Part shown: piece by piece, positions 28,830 through 38,436 of the stretch
How positions within the stretch are numbered: position 1 is the first letter of the stretch
How the letters are laid out: each line of letters starts with the position of its first letter
Assembly (NCBI RefSeq): GCF_004402535.1
Contig: NZ_SOEY01000035.1
Location: forward strand, 1-38,731
Length of the DNA stretch: 38,731 bases
Direction of reading: 5' to 3'
From: Cryobacterium glaciale
GTDB taxonomy: Bacteria; Actinomycetota; Actinomycetes; Actinomycetales; Microbacteriaceae
The notes under the pieces: model-generated
Told to the model about the DNA's origin: nothing
The model's database searches: none
What the model saw: only the letters and a program-made list of their open reading frames with translations
Made by a program: the position numbers and the translations under genes

Positions 28830-29831
28830 TCAGTCCCGCAGGTAGTGCTCCAACCGTGGTACGTGCAGCAGTGCCAGCGCGCGTTTCTCAATCTGTCGCA
28901 CCCGCTCGCGGGTGACCCCTTCGATGTGGGCGATCTGATCGAGGGTACACGGCTCGTTGCCGTCGAGGCCGAACCGTGCCCGCAGAATGGAGCGTTCCCG
29001 GGGCGGCAGGGTGTCGAGGAAATAGCGGATGTCCGCTGCCCGCAGGGTCAGTGTGGCATGTTCGTCGGGCTGCGGAAGGTCGTCGTCGATGATGAGCTCG
29101 GCCATGTCGCCGGCGCCGTCGCCGACGGGGGTGTGCAGGGAGATCGGTTCGTTGTCGTACTGCAGTAATCGCAGCACATCCCGCACGGGAAGTTGGGCGG
29201 CTTCGCCGATCTCCCGTGCTGTGGGATCGCGGTCGAGCACGCTCGTCAGGTCGCGCCGGATGCGCTTGATCTTGTTGAGCTTTTCGGCGGTGTGCACCGG
29301 GATTCGGATCATGCGCGATTTGTCGGCCATGCCGCGGTGGATGGCCTGCCGAATCCACCAGGTGGCGTAGGTGGAGAACTTGTAGCCGGTCATGAAGTCG
29401 TACTTCTCGACGGCGCGAACCAGCCCCATATTGCCGTCCTGCACGAGGTCCATGATCGGCACTCCGCGCCCGGAATAGTGCTTGGCGATGCTCACGACCA
29501 GTCGTAGGTTGGCTTCGATGAACTGGTTCTTGGCGCGGCGCCCGTCGTGCACCAGCCAGGCCAGCTCGCGCGCATCGGCCGAATCACGGGTGCCGGAGCC
29601 TTCGCCCTGCAGCAGTCGCGCCTCAGCGAAAAGTCCCACCTCGATGCGGCGAGCCAGGTCGACTTCCTGCTCGGCGTTGAGCAGGCTCCCCTTGCCGATG
29701 CGGCGCAGGTAATCGCCGAAGGCATCCGTTGACGCGGCGTTGTAATTGCCCGGCGCGGCGGCGCGGCGGGGTGGTGCCGCGGTGGTGCGGGTTTCCTGCA
29801 CGGTGGTCGTCATGGTTGTGCGCCCCCACAT
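28830..29831 (-). CDS. Primary-type sigma-70 factor (group 2)
   Basis: The 333-residue protein is a sigma factor close to the principal sigma in its DNA-binding regions. It has a short, poorly conserved N-terminus (1-35), region 1.2 from DAFGDYLRRIGKGSLLNAEQ, a complete region 2 with NLRLVVSIAKHYSGRGVPIM and KFSTYATWWIRQAIHRGMAD, region 3, and region 4 with LDQIAHIEGVTRERVRQIEK near the end. The long acidic region 1.1 extension is missing, which is why group 2 (SigB/HrdB-like alternative) is preferred over the essential sigma. ATG 29831 is chosen because AGGAAGAG lies just upstream; the downstream ATG at 29813 has a weaker site. The open frame upstream of 29831 is not coding. Confidence 0.9.
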   Translation of the reverse strand: MWGRTTMTTTVQETRTTAAPPRRAAAPGNYNAASTDAFGDYLRRIGKGSLLNAEQEVDLARRIEVGLFAEARLLQGEGSGTRDSADARELAWLVHDGRRAKNQFIEANLRLVVSIAKHYSGRGVPIMDLVQDGNMGLVRAVEKYDFMTGYKFSTYATWWIRQAIHRGMADKSRMIRIPVHTAEKLNKIKRIRRDLTSVLDRDPTAREIGEAAQLPVRDVLRLLQYDNEPISLHTPVGDGAGDMAELIIDDDLPQPDEHATLTLRAADIRYFLDTLPPRERSILRARFGLDGNEPCTLDQIAHIEGVTRERVRQIEKRALALLHVPRLEHYLRD

Positions 29832-29887
29832 TTGCTCTTCCTGCCGTGTGTGATATTCATGGCGACCTCCCCGTACTTTCGGAGTCA

Positions 29888-29916
29888 TTAGTACACCCCC
29901 GAACGGGGTGGATAGC
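29888..29916 (-). promoter_or_regulatory. Candidate sigma-factor promoter with an inverted repeat in the spacer
   Basis: On the minus strand TACTAA (29893-29888) could be a -10 box 57 bases before the sigma ATG. The 17 bases directly upstream (29894-29910) form the inverted repeat CACCCC-CGAAC-GGGGTG. The expected -35 hexamer is not consensus; TTGCTA with a 19-base spacer is the best match. Confidence 0.35.
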
Positions 29917-29922
29917 AAGGGG

Positions 29923-29951
29923 TTGACTTCTTGCTCGGTCCACAGTACCTG
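29923..29951 (+). promoter_or_regulatory. Distal menB promoter candidate
   Basis: TTGACT (29923-29928) is followed after 17 bases by TACCTG (29946-29951). The -35 is good and the -10 weak. The leader to the menB ATG would be about 75 bases. Confidence 0.4.
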
Positions 29952-30020
29952 AGGTTTTTTCGTCTTCTCAACCCTGGACATTACGAGTTTGAGACAGGCG
30001 AAACGCGCGCCGGCTCCGCG

Positions 30021-30026
30021 TAGGCT
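30021..30026 (+). promoter_or_regulatory. Proximal -10 element of menB
   Basis: TAGGCT lies six bases before the menB ATG at 30033, so a leaderless transcript is possible in addition to the distal promoter. Confidence 0.45.
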
Positions 30027-30032
30027 GACAGC

Positions 30033-30944
<912 letters not shown>

Positions 30945-30959
30945 CGTGGGCGGGGACTC

Positions 30960-32159
30960 GTGAGGCCGCTTCGGGTGCTCGCGCCGGAGCATCCGCTGGA
31001 CTTTCTCGCGGTCTTGCGGGATGCGCTCGCCGGCAGCGGGCCGGCCGTGCTGCCGGTGCCGGTCGGTGCCGGCCCGCCCGAATCCGACGCGAGAGCTCAC
31101 CTCAGGGACGTGCCGAAACGCGTCGCCGTGGTGATCGAGACCTCGGGGTCAACCGGCACGCCCAAGCGGGTCATGCTCGCCACCAACGCCCTGCTGGCTG
31201 CGGCCGCGGCCTCGGCCGTGGCTCTAGGCGGGGCCGGACAGTGGCTGCTCGCCCTGCCAGTGCACTACATTGCCGGGGTGCAGGTGCTCGTGCGGTCCAT
31301 TGCCGCCGAGACCACCCCGCTCGTGCTGCCACCTGGCCACTTCGACCCGCAGGATTTTCGGCGGCTGGCCGAGACCATGACCGAACCGCTGCGCTACACC
31401 GCGCTCGTTCCGGTGCAGCTCGCTCGCCTGCTCGACGCAGCAGATGACCCGGCCCTGTTGGCCGTGCTGCGACGCTTCACCGCGATTCTGGTCGGCGGGC
31501 AAATAATCCAGCCCGGCCTCATCGCGCGGGCGGCCGAACTCGACGTGCGCGTCGTGCGCACCTACGGGTCGTCGGAGACTGCCGGCGGTTGCGTCTACAA
31601 CGGTGTTCCCATCGGGGACACCCTCGTGCGCGTCGTCGACGGGCAGCTCGAGCTGTCGGGTTCCGTACTCGCCGAGGGCTACCTCAACGACGAAGCGCGT
31701 AGCACCGACCGCTTTGCGCTGGAGCACGGTGTGCGCTGGTATCGCACCGGGGACCTCGGCGAGGTCGACCCGCAGAGTGGCCGCGTCACGGTGCTCGGCC
31801 GGGCCGACAACGTAATCATCTCGGGCGGCGAGAAGGTGTCGCTCGATGCCGTCGAACGCATCGTGCGCGCGTATCCGGGGTTCGAGCAGGCCGTCGTGGT
31901 CGGCGCGGACGACGAGACCTGGGGGCAGGTGCCGGTCGTGGTGGTGGCCGGGGGAGCTATCGACGGGGGGTTGGCGGCATCCGTTATGGCGGTGCTGGGG
32001 CGAGCGGCACGGCCGGCACGCGTCGTGCGCGTACCGGAGATTGTGCTGCTGGCTTCGGGCAAGCCCGATCGCCGCGCGCTGGCTGCTGCTGCGCTGGCCA
32101 GTACGATGGGGGCGTGGCACAAGGAGCTCGGCCGGTCAGGCCCAAACAACAACGATTGA
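30960..32159 (+). CDS. menE: o-Succinylbenzoate-CoA ligase
   Basis: MenE activates o-succinylbenzoate with ATP and CoA for MenB. The 399-residue protein is an ANL-superfamily adenylating enzyme, shorter than many because the N-terminal part is reduced. The P-loop is VVIETSGSTGTPKRVML (about 56-72). RTYGSSETAGGCVYNGVPIG, WYRTGDLG with the ribose-binding Asp, and GRADNVIISGGEKV, the hinge to the C-terminal domain, are all present. The C-terminal catalytic Lys is in LASGKPDRRAL. The GTG start at 30960 lies 15 bases after menB. The last 46 bases overlap the start of menA, an unusually long overlap but consistent with tight operon packing. Confidence 0.93.
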   Translation: MRPLRVLAPEHPLDFLAVLRDALAGSGPAVLPVPVGAGPPESDARAHLRDVPKRVAVVIETSGSTGTPKRVMLATNALLAAAAASAVALGGAGQWLLALPVHYIAGVQVLVRSIAAETTPLVLPPGHFDPQDFRRLAETMTEPLRYTALVPVQLARLLDAADDPALLAVLRRFTAILVGGQIIQPGLIARAAELDVRVVRTYGSSETAGGCVYNGVPIGDTLVRVVDGQLELSGSVLAEGYLNDEARSTDRFALEHGVRWYRTGDLGEVDPQSGRVTVLGRADNVIISGGEKVSLDAVERIVRAYPGFEQAVVVGADDETWGQVPVVVVAGGAIDGGLAASVMAVLGRAARPARVVRVPEIVLLASGKPDRRALAAAALASTMGAWHKELGRSGPNNND

Positions 32160-33148
32160 ACCCCGCGGCGAAGCTGGCTGGTGCTGATGCCGGCGGCAGG
32201 ACCAGTGGCAAATCAGGCCATCCGGCCTTCAAGAACGGCCCGCCGCGCAAGGGACCGGCCGCGAGAAAGCCGGCTACGGCCGCCGACTGGATCTCCGGCG
32301 CGCGACTGCGCACCCTGCCGCTCGCCATTGCTCCGGTCTTGCTCGGCACCGGTGCTGCCATCGTCGCGAGCGGCCCCGGGGTCTACCACCCGGTGCGCGC
32401 GCTGCTCGCGCTCGCCGTTGCCCTGCTGCTGCAGATCGGCGTGAACTACGCCAACGACTACTCCGACGGAATTCGCGGTACCGACGCCTTTCGCGTCGGA
32501 CCGGCCAGACTCACCGGCGGCGGTGTCGCCAACCCGCGCACCGTGCTGCGCGTGGCCCTCGTCTTCTTCGGCCTCGCTGCCGTGGCCGGCCTGACCCTCG
32601 TTGTGCTGACCCAATACTGGTGGCTGCTGATCGTCGGCGTGGTCGCCCTCGCCGCTGCGTGGTTCTACACCGGCGGCAAGAAGCCCTACGGCTACCTCGG
32701 ACTGGGCGAACTGTTCGTCTTCGTGTTCTTCGGACCGGTGGCCACCGCCGGCACGACCTACGTGCAGGTCGGTGAATTCACGACGGAGAGCGTGCTCGGC
32801 GGCGTGGCTATGGGACTGATCGCCTGCGCGGTGCTCATGGTCAACAACCTGCGGGACATCGTTCCCGACAAGGCCGCCGGCAAACGCACCCTCGCGGTGC
32901 GTATCGGCAGCACGGCCTCCCGGGTCGTGTTCTGCGTCTTCCTGCTGCTGCCGTTCGGGATCGCGGGGTTCTTCAGCGTGTTCTATCCGCTGGGAATCTT
33001 CACGTTCTTCGTGCTGCTCCTCGCGCTTCCGGCCTGCCTCATCACGATCACCGCGACGTCGGCGAAAGAGCTCATCCTCGCGCTGAAGCTGACGAGCCTC
33101 GCGGCGCTCGCCTACGGCCTGCTACTGGGACTTACCTTCGCGTTCTGA
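32114..33148 (+). CDS. menA: 1,4-Dihydroxy-2-naphthoate polyprenyltransferase
   Basis: MenA attaches the polyprenyl chain to dihydroxynaphthoate in the membrane. The 344-residue protein is a UbiA-family prenyltransferase with about eight or nine helices. The first Asp-rich motif is in QIGVNYANDYSDGIRGTDAF and the second in VLMVNNLRDIVPDKAAGKRT; both bind the Mg-diphosphate. The first 55 residues are a basic, unstructured extension (Lys, Gly and Ala-rich) not found in all members; the GTG start at 32114 makes this extension overlap the menE C-terminus. A start further downstream is possible but no good site is seen. Its end overlaps the opposing DUF4229 gene by 27 bases. Confidence 0.92.
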   Translation: MAQGARPVRPKQQRLNPAAKLAGADAGGRTSGKSGHPAFKNGPPRKGPAARKPATAADWISGARLRTLPLAIAPVLLGTGAAIVASGPGVYHPVRALLALAVALLLQIGVNYANDYSDGIRGTDAFRVGPARLTGGGVANPRTVLRVALVFFGLAAVAGLTLVVLTQYWWLLIVGVVALAAAWFYTGGKKPYGYLGLGELFVFVFFGPVATAGTTYVQVGEFTTESVLGGVAMGLIACAVLMVNNLRDIVPDKAAGKRTLAVRIGSTASRVVFCVFLLLPFGIAGFFSVFYPLGIFTFFVLLLALPACLITITATSAKELILALKLTSLAALAYGLLLGLTFAF

Positions 33149-33421
33149 GTCGGTCTGTTCCTGCGTGTTCAAAGCCAGATCCTCGATCTCGGAATCCGGG
33201 TTCACCGGCTCTTTGTCGGGGTGCCGCGCCCGGTAGAGGTCCCGGGCAACACTCTCGCGGGACTTGCCCAGCAGCAGATACGACAGGCACAATCCGAGCA
33301 GAGCGGCGATCACGGCCGCAGCCCAGGGCCAGAATCCCAGGGACAGCAGAACCACCAGGGGAACGGCGAACATGAGCACGCGCAAAACGGAGTAGTACAG
33401 CCAGGGAGCCACGAATTTCAT
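33122..33421 (-). CDS. DUF4229-like small membrane protein
   Basis: The 99-residue protein has two closely spaced membrane helices (about 11-28 and 31-50) and a charged cytoplasmic tail ending in a Glu/Asp-rich stretch. KFVAPWLYYSVLRVLMFAVP and YLLLGKSRESVARDLYRARH match the DUF4229 family, actinobacterial membrane proteins of unknown function often found near menaquinone genes. TAAGCT lies six bases before the ATG (leaderless). It converges on menA, overlapping its end by 27 bases, so simultaneous transcription would give overlapping mRNAs. Nothing in the sequence tells what it does. Confidence 0.75.
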   Translation of the reverse strand: MKFVAPWLYYSVLRVLMFAVPLVVLLSLGFWPWAAAVIAALLGLCLSYLLLGKSRESVARDLYRARHPDKEPVNPDSEIEDLALNTQEQTDSEREGKSQ

Positions 33422-33427
33422 GGATCC

Positions 33428-33433
33428 AGCTTA
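33428..33433 (-). promoter_or_regulatory. -10 element of the DUF4229 gene
   Basis: On the minus strand TAAGCT precedes the ATG at 33421 by six bases, consistent with a leaderless mRNA. Confidence 0.45.
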
Positions 33434-33481
33434 GAATGCCGCGGCTGGGCATCCGCACATGTCTCTCACGGGCAAGCGGCT

Positions 33482-33487
33482 TACAAT
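33482..33487 (+). promoter_or_regulatory. -10 element of the PLDc_N gene and menD
   Basis: TACAAT, one base from consensus, lies six bases before the ATG at 33494. Confidence 0.55.
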
Positions 33488-33493
33488 CGAGTC

Positions 33494-33976
33494 ATGCCCA
33501 AGCTCTTGATCGGACTAGGACTGGCCCTGGTCATTCTCACGGTCTACACCCTCGTGGACTGTGCCGTGTTCGACCGCAAGCGCATTCGCGGATTGCCGCG
33601 CTGGGTCTGGATTTTCGTCATCGTGCTGGTACCGCTGATCGGGCCGCTGCTCTGGCTGCTCGTCGGCCACGGACGCACCACTCCCACCACCCGATCCTTC
33701 CGATCGGTCGCTCCCGATGACGACCTGGATTTTCTGCGTGGGCTTAATGGTGGCGGTGTTGCCACCGCTACGGGAGAGAATCGCCCGTTCAACGAGAAAG
33801 ACCAGCAGGAGCGCATTCGTCGCATGGAGCAGGACCTCGCCGATCTCGACAAGAACGACCCGACACCGAACACGGGCGGTGCCGCTGGCACCGCCGATAC
33901 AGCTGGTGTCGACCCGAAAAAGAAGAAGAAGAACGAACCGGGCGAGGGCGAGCAGCCTGGCCGTCGGGATGCCTGA
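33494..33976 (+). CDS. Membrane protein with phospholipase D-nuclease N-terminal domain
   Basis: The 160-residue protein has two membrane helices (about 4-20 and 36-56) linked by [20 protein letters not shown], followed by [15 protein letters not shown]. This is the PLDc_N domain, a small membrane unit found alone or before cardiolipin-synthase domains; here the catalytic part is absent. Residues 70-160 are a charged cytoplasmic tail with a Glu/Asp/Gln-rich helix ([20 protein letters not shown]) and a Lys run ([11 protein letters not shown]). The ATG is chosen because of the -10 box six bases upstream; the same frame is open further left but without a site. The stop overlaps the menD start by eight bases, so the two are coupled. 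Function unknown. Confidence 0.8.
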   Translation: MPKLLIGLGLALVILTVYTLVDCAVFDRKRIRGLPRWVWIFVIVLVPLIGPLLWLLVGHGRTTPTTRSFRSVAPDDDLDFLRGLNGGGVATATGENRPFNEKDQQERIRRMEQDLADLDKNDPTPNTGGAAGTADTAGVDPKKKKKNEPGEGEQPGRRDA

Positions 33977-35699
33977 GAAGATCGCTGTAAAGGCAAACCG
34001 CAAGAGCCCGGCGACCGATTTCAGCATCGCCCTCCTGAACGAATTCGTTCGCCTCGGCGTGCGTGACCTGGTGCTCTGCCCCGGAGCACGGTCGCAGGCC
34101 CTCGCCCTGGTGGCGGCCGAGCTGGAGCGGGCCGGCAGCATTCGCTTGCATGTGCGCACCGACGAACGCAGCGCCGGTTTTCTCAGCGTCGGCCTCGCCC
34201 TCGAATCGGGCCTGCCCGCCCTCGTCGTGGTGACCTCGGGAACCGCCGTTGCCAACCTGCACCCGGCCGTGCTCGAGGCACACCACGCCGGGGTGCCGAT
34301 GATTCTGCTCACGGCGGACCGCCCGGCCGAGCTGCGCGGCATCCGCTCGAATCAGACCACGGTGCAGGCCGGCCTGTTCGGGGTCGCCGCCCGGCTGTGC
34401 CTCGACGTTCCGGCGCCGGTCGGTGAACCCGATGAGGCCGGTATCGCCGCGGCGCTCGCGCGGCAGGCAATGGATGCCTCCACCGGCGTTGCGACCACCG
34501 CTCCGGGCCCCGCGCAACTGAACCTGGCCTTTCGCGAGCCGCTGTCGTCAGCACTGTCGGCGGCGCTGCCGACGGGACTGCCAGCGGTGACGGCCGTGGC
34601 CCGCGTTGCTGCTGGCGGGTCGACCGACGGACCGGCGATGCTGCTCGCGCCGGGACCGCGCACGGTCGTCGTGGCCGGAGACGGTGCTGGATCAGCGGCC
34701 GAAGAACTGGCGCATGCCGGCGGCTGGCCGTTGCTCGCTGAGGTGTCGAGCGGCGCCCGGTTCGGACCGAACCTGATCGTCCACTACCGGGAACTACTCG
34801 CTGCGGTCGATCTCGGCGGGCAGGTTGAACGCGTGATCGTGTTCGGCCACCCCACGCTCAGCCGGGAAATCCCGGCCCTCATCGCCCGCGACGGAGTCGA
34901 GACCATCGTCGTCGCCCCGACCGGACTCGAATGGTATAACCCCGGCCACGCCGCGCGCGCCTTCACCCGCTCGATCGGAGTTGATGCGGCGTGCGCGGCG
35001 GCCGCAGGTACCCGGGCCGGCCGCGAGTGGCTGGGTCGCTGGGTGATGACCGGCCGGGCGCTGGCCGAGGCAACGGCCGACGAAGGCCGGGCGCCGATCG
35101 ACAAACGCGGCATCACCCGCGCCGAACTCGCCGTGTTGCGCGCGCCGCTGACCCGGGCGCTGCTCGTGGACGCGGTGTGGCGGGCATCATGGCCGCACGA
35201 CCGGCTCGTGCTCGGCGCCTCCCGGCTCATTCGCGAGGCCGACAAGCGGGTGCCAGGTAAGAAGATCACGGTGCTGGCCAACCGCGGACTGGCCGGCATC
35301 GACGGCACCATTGCGACGGCGCTCGGTGTGGCACTCGCGAGCCAGGCCGAACCGGAGCCTCGCTCGGTCGGGGTGACCCGGGTTCTGCTGGGCGACCTCA
35401 CCTTTCTGCACGACGTCGGGTCGCTGTTGCTCGCCCCCGGCGAGACCCAACCCCGGGTTCAGGTCATCGTCGGCGTCGATGGTGGCGGTAGCATCTTCGA
35501 CGGCCTCGAGGTCGCGGCGACCGCGCCGCCCGAGGCGATGGAGCGGGTGCTCTACACCCCGCGCAGCGTCGACCTCAAGGCGCTCGCCGCTGCCTACGGA
35601 TGGGACTACGAGCTGGCGGGCACCCGCAGTGACCTCGAGCGCGCCCTCACCGGTGCCCCGACCCGTCCCGCAATCCTTGAGGTTCCGCTCGTTCGGTAG
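33969..35699 (+). CDS. menD: SEPHCHC synthase (2-succinyl-5-enolpyruvyl-6-hydroxy-3-cyclohexene-1-carboxylate synthase)
   Basis: MenD uses thiamine diphosphate to join 2-oxoglutarate to isochorismate, the first committed menaquinone step. The 576-residue length is normal. The N-terminal pyrimidine-binding domain has [18 protein letters not shown] (about 36-53, usually PGSRS; here Ala replaces Ser), [20 protein letters not shown] with the catalytic Glu, and [20 protein letters not shown]. The C-terminal diphosphate domain has [20 protein letters not shown] and [19 protein letters not shown] 33969 is set by the coupling overlap with the preceding gene and by the domain start; an open frame upstream to 33717 is a shadow. 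Its 3' end overlaps the opposing histidine-kinase gene by 53 bases. Confidence 0.94.
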   Translation: MPEKIAVKANRKSPATDFSIALLNEFVRLGVRDLVLCPGARSQALALVAAELERAGSIRLHVRTDERSAGFLSVGLALESGLPALVVVTSGTAVANLHPAVLEAHHAGVPMILLTADRPAELRGIRSNQTTVQAGLFGVAARLCLDVPAPVGEPDEAGIAAALARQAMDASTGVATTAPGPAQLNLAFREPLSSALSAALPTGLPAVTAVARVAAGGSTDGPAMLLAPGPRTVVVAGDGAGSAAEELAHAGGWPLLAEVSSGARFGPNLIVHYRELLAAVDLGGQVERVIVFGHPTLSREIPALIARDGVETIVVAPTGLEWYNPGHAARAFTRSIGVDAACAAAAGTRAGREWLGRWVMTGRALAEATADEGRAPIDKRGITRAELAVLRAPLTRALLVDAVWRASWPHDRLVLGASRLIREADKRVPGKKITVLANRGLAGIDGTIATALGVALASQAEPEPRSVGVTRVLLGDLTFLHDVGSLLLAPGETQPRVQVIVGVDGGGSIFDGLEVAATAPPEAMERVLYTPRSVDLKALAAAYGWDYELAGTRSDLERALTGAPTRPAILEVPLVR

Positions 35700-37158
35700 C
35701 GCCCTCGCGGGCCGGACGGGCGGCGGTGAACGTGGCGGAGGCGGCGAGGCCGCCCGTGCCACGGGGCACCAGGGCCACCGTGGCGCGGCTGGCCTTGGCC
35801 AGCTGCGCGACGATGGCGAGGCCGAGGCCGCTCCCCGCGCTGTCGGAGCGTGCCCGCCAGAACCGGTCGAACGCCCGGGAGCAGTCCTCGACGTTCAGGC
35901 CGGGGCCTTCGTCGAGCACCTCGAGTTGCACGGTCACCGTCACCGGCAGCGCCGGGCCGTGGTGGCGACCCGGGCGGTCGACCCGCGCGGCGGGGACCTT
36001 CGTGGTGACCCGCACGATGATCGTGGTGTTGCCCGGGCTGACCGACAGCGCGTTGTCGACGTAGTTGTCAAGAATCTGTTCGGCGGCGGTGGAGACCGCC
36101 GAAATTGACGCTGTGAGCGGGCCGTCATAGCGAATCGTGACGGCTGATTCCTGGGCGAGAGCCTGCCACTGCTCCACCCGTTCACGAGCAATCTCTGCGA
36201 GGTCGACGGTCACCAGCGTCGTCGACCGGCCCTCGGTGCGACTGAGCAGCAGCAGTCCCTCGACGATCGTGCCCAGGCGGTCGGCTTCGGCTTCGGCGGC
36301 CGCCAACCGAACGGCAGCGCCCGCCGGGTCGGTGGACACCAGGCTTCCGGCGCGTTCCAGCTTGAGGCGCAGGGCGGTGAGGGGCGTGCGCAGCTGGTGC
36401 GAGGCATCCGCTGCGAAACGTCGTTGCTCCTGCAGCAGGGTGTCGAGGCGTTCGGCCATGATGTTGAACGAGCGGGACAGGGAACGCAGTTCGGGGGCGC
36501 CGCTGGACTCGTCCGCCCGGGCGCTCAGATCGCCGCTCGACAGGCGCTCGGTGGCATCCTTCAAGAGCTTGAGCCGACGCGTGACCGAGGTCGAGAAGAT
36601 GTAGCCGACGATGCCGGCGAGCAGCACCGTGGTGAGGGCGACGATTCCGAGCATGCGGATCTGGTCGTTGACGGCGTCGTCGACGACCTGTTCCGGATAG
36701 GTCAGGCGCACCGCGCCGTAGACTTCGTCGCCGCTGAACACGGGAACGGTCACGTACAGAAGCTGCACCTGGAGGGTGTCGGAATACCGACTTCCGGACA
36801 TGATCTGACCACCGAGGGCGCCGGTGATCTCCGGGCGGGAAGCGTAGTCATTGCCGATGCTGGACTGGTCATCGTCGCTCGTGGCGATCGCCGTTCCGGC
36901 CGTGTTCACGATGACCACCCGCGCGCCACCCGAATCGCGGTAGGTGCGGGCGAGAGCGGCCAGGCCCGAGTCATCGTCGGCAATGGCCGATTCCAGCGCC
37001 TCCTCACTGCGGCCAGCGAGCACAAACGCGTCCCGTTCCAGGGACGTGATGATGCGGTCACGCTCGACCGTGCGCAGGTACCTGCTCAGCGGCACGTCCT
37101 GCACGAGCAACATGAGCAGGGTGACCGCGATGAACGCCGCCATCAGCCGCCATTTCAT
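35647..37158 (-). CDS. Sensor histidine kinase
   Basis: The 503-residue membrane kinase has one helix at about 5-22, an extracytoplasmic sensor domain (about 30-165, PDC/CACHE-like by size, with [16 protein letters not shown]), a second helix at about 168-189 and a HAMP linker (190-242). Dimerisation and phosphotransfer follow, with the His in [20 protein letters not shown] (H254). The ATP-binding domain has the N box [13 protein letters not shown]1 DEGPG, the F box FDRFWRA and G2 GSGLGLAIV. All key residues are present. It is encoded after its response regulator (ATGA overlap at 37155-37158). The final 53 bases overlap the menD 3' end in the opposite sense. The signal is unknown. Confidence 0.92.
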   Translation of the reverse strand: MKWRLMAAFIAVTLLMLLVQDVPLSRYLRTVERDRIITSLERDAFVLAGRSEEALESAIADDDSGLAALARTYRDSGGARVVIVNTAGTAIATSDDDQSSIGNDYASRPEITGALGGQIMSGSRYSDTLQVQLLYVTVPVFSGDEVYGAVRLTYPEQVVDDAVNDQIRMLGIVALTTVLLAGIVGYIFSTSVTRRLKLLKDATERLSSGDLSARADESSGAPELRSLSRSFNIMAERLDTLLQEQRRFAADASHQLRTPLTALRLKLERAGSLVSTDPAGAAVRLAAAEAEADRLGTIVEGLLLLSRTEGRSTTLVTVDLAEIARERVEQWQALAQESAVTIRYDGPLTASISAVSTAAEQILDNYVDNALSVSPGNTTIIVRVTTKVPAARVDRPGRHHGPALPVTVTVQLEVLDEGPGLNVEDCSRAFDRFWRARSDSAGSGLGLAIVAQLAKASRATVALVPRGTGGLAASATFTAARPAREGATERAEPQGLRDGSGHR

Positions 37159-37844
37159 GCGCGAGGCTCGGCCGGCTGCTCGAAGCGAAAGCCGACGCCA
37201 CGCACCGACTGGATCCAGCCGGGGTCACCGAGTTTCTTGCGGATCGCCGCGATATGGGCGTCGAGGGTCTTGGTGGTGCCGTACCAGTTGGTGTCCCAGA
37301 CATCGTGCAGGATGTCGGCCCGGCGCAGCGCGGCACCGGGTTCATCCGAGAGGTACACGAGCAGGTCGAATTCCTTTGCGGTGAGGTGCACGGGGTTGCT
37401 GCCGAGCAGCACTCGCTGGGCTCTGGTGTCGATGAGGAGCGGGCCGAAGCGGCGCTCGGTCGTGGGCGGGGCATCCGCTTCGGTGGTGCCGGTGCGGCGG
37501 GACACGGCGCGGATGCGGGCGACGAGCTCGCGCATGCCGAACGGTTTCACGACGTAGTCGTCGGCACCGATTTCGAGGGCGATCACCCGGTCCATTTCGT
37601 CGTCCCGCGCGCTCACGACGATGATCGGGGTCTGTTCCTTTAAACGGATGGCGCGGCAGACGTCGGCACCGTCCATATCGGGCAGGCCCAGGTCGAGCAG
37701 AATGATGTCGGGGCGAAAGGAATCCACTGCGGCCAGCCCGGCCGTTCCGGTGGCGACGCGCAGGCTCTCGAAGTTGGCGTAGCTCAGCCCGTCGATGAGG
37801 CCGTCCGCGACGGCGGCGTCATCCTCGATCACTAGAACTCGCAT
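37155..37844 (-). CDS. OmpR/PhoB-family response regulator
   Basis: The 229-residue protein has a receiver domain (1-115) with the acidic pair D8/D9 in VLVIEDDAAV, the phospho-acceptor D51 in IILLDLGLPDMDG, the Thr/Ser position in IIVVSARD and the Lys in YVVKPFG. An OmpR-type winged helix follows (about 130-225), with HLTAKEFDLLVYLSDEPGAA, KTLDAHIAAIRKKLG and VRGVGFRFE. It is the partner of the kinase gene that follows with a 4-base overlap. The ATG at 37844 is the conserved family start; an open frame continuing to 38357 is antisense to the secreted acidic protein and not real. The gene is divergent from that secreted protein, a likely target. Confidence 0.94.
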   Translation of the reverse strand: MRVLVIEDDAAVADGLIDGLSYANFESLRVATGTAGLAAVDSFRPDIILLDLGLPDMDGADVCRAIRLKEQTPIIVVSARDDEMDRVIALEIGADDYVVKPFGMRELVARIRAVSRRTGTTEADAPPTTERRFGPLLIDTRAQRVLLGSNPVHLTAKEFDLLVYLSDEPGAALRRADILHDVWDTNWYGTTKTLDAHIAAIRKKLGDPGWIQSVRGVGFRFEQPAEPRA

Positions 37845-37953
37845 GACCCTAGTCTGGCGTCCCGGCGGGTGGCAGACCGCCTCGACCAGGTCCGCGCCGA
37901 TTTCTTGGCCAAACCTTGGATGTACGCCGGGCCGATGCTTACCGACGATTTCG

Positions 37954-37959
37954 TAGTCT
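37954..37959 (+). promoter_or_regulatory. -10 element of the secreted acidic protein gene
   Basis: TAGTCT lies six bases before the ATG at 37966. The 120-base gap to the divergent response-regulator gene would hold any operator, but no clear direct repeat was identified. Confidence 0.45.
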
Positions 37960-37965
37960 CGAACC

Positions 37966-38436
37966 ATGAAATCAAAAACGATGATGGTGCTCTCGGTTAT
38001 CGGGGTGCTGGGAACGGCCGGCGCGGCGATGGCCGTCAACTCAGACGCACTGACGAGCGCGCCCGTCGGGCTGGTCGGACAGGCCACCACCGTGCTCGAA
38101 CCGGCATCCACGCCGACGGCTACGCCGTCTGCCACGCCCGCACCCGCTGCGGATCCCGGCGCGACTTCGACGCTGCTGACACCCGGACCGGCCGGCTCGA
38201 GCACCGCAGCGCCCGCGGCCGGTACAGCCGAAGAATTAGCCGGGGACGACTCGAGCCCGACGCCCGCCTCGGTGCCGACCGCGCCCGTGGCCGGCACGTC
38301 GGGGGGCTCGGGCGCCTCGGGAGCGTACGACGACGATGACTTCGACTCCTCGCACAACGACTCCTCGCAGAACGATGAGAGCGACGACGATGAGGGCGAC
38401 GACGATGAGAGCGACGACGCGGATGACGATGACTAG
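37966..38436 (+). CDS. Secreted Asp-rich protein of unknown function
   Basis: The 156-residue protein starts with a signal peptide (basic MKSK, hydrophobic VLSVIGVLGTAGA, likely cut after AMA at about 23). The middle (about 30-110) is low-complexity, rich in Ala, Thr, Pro and Ser, as in extended wall-spanning linkers. The last 40 residues are highly acidic, nearly all Asp, Ser, Glu and Asn (SGAYDDDDFDSSHNDSSQND then DESDDDEGDDDESDDADDDD). Such a tail could bind Ca2+ or other cations, or interact with the wall; this is inference. No known domain is seen. Its stop overlaps the next exported protein's start by eight bases, so both are probably made together. It is divergent from the two-component system. 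Confidence 0.7.
   Translation: MKSKTMMVLSVIGVLGTAGAAMAVNSDALTSAPVGLVGQATTVLEPASTPTATPSATPAPAADPGATSTLLTPGPAGSSTAAPAAGTAEELAGDDSSPTPASVPTAPVAGTSGGSGASGAYDDDDFDSSHNDSSQNDESDDDEGDDDESDDADDDD

Noticed and set aside
37845..38357. N-terminal extension of the response regulator
   Set aside because: It is antisense to the secreted Asp-rich protein; the receiver domain starts at the usual MRVLVIEDD.
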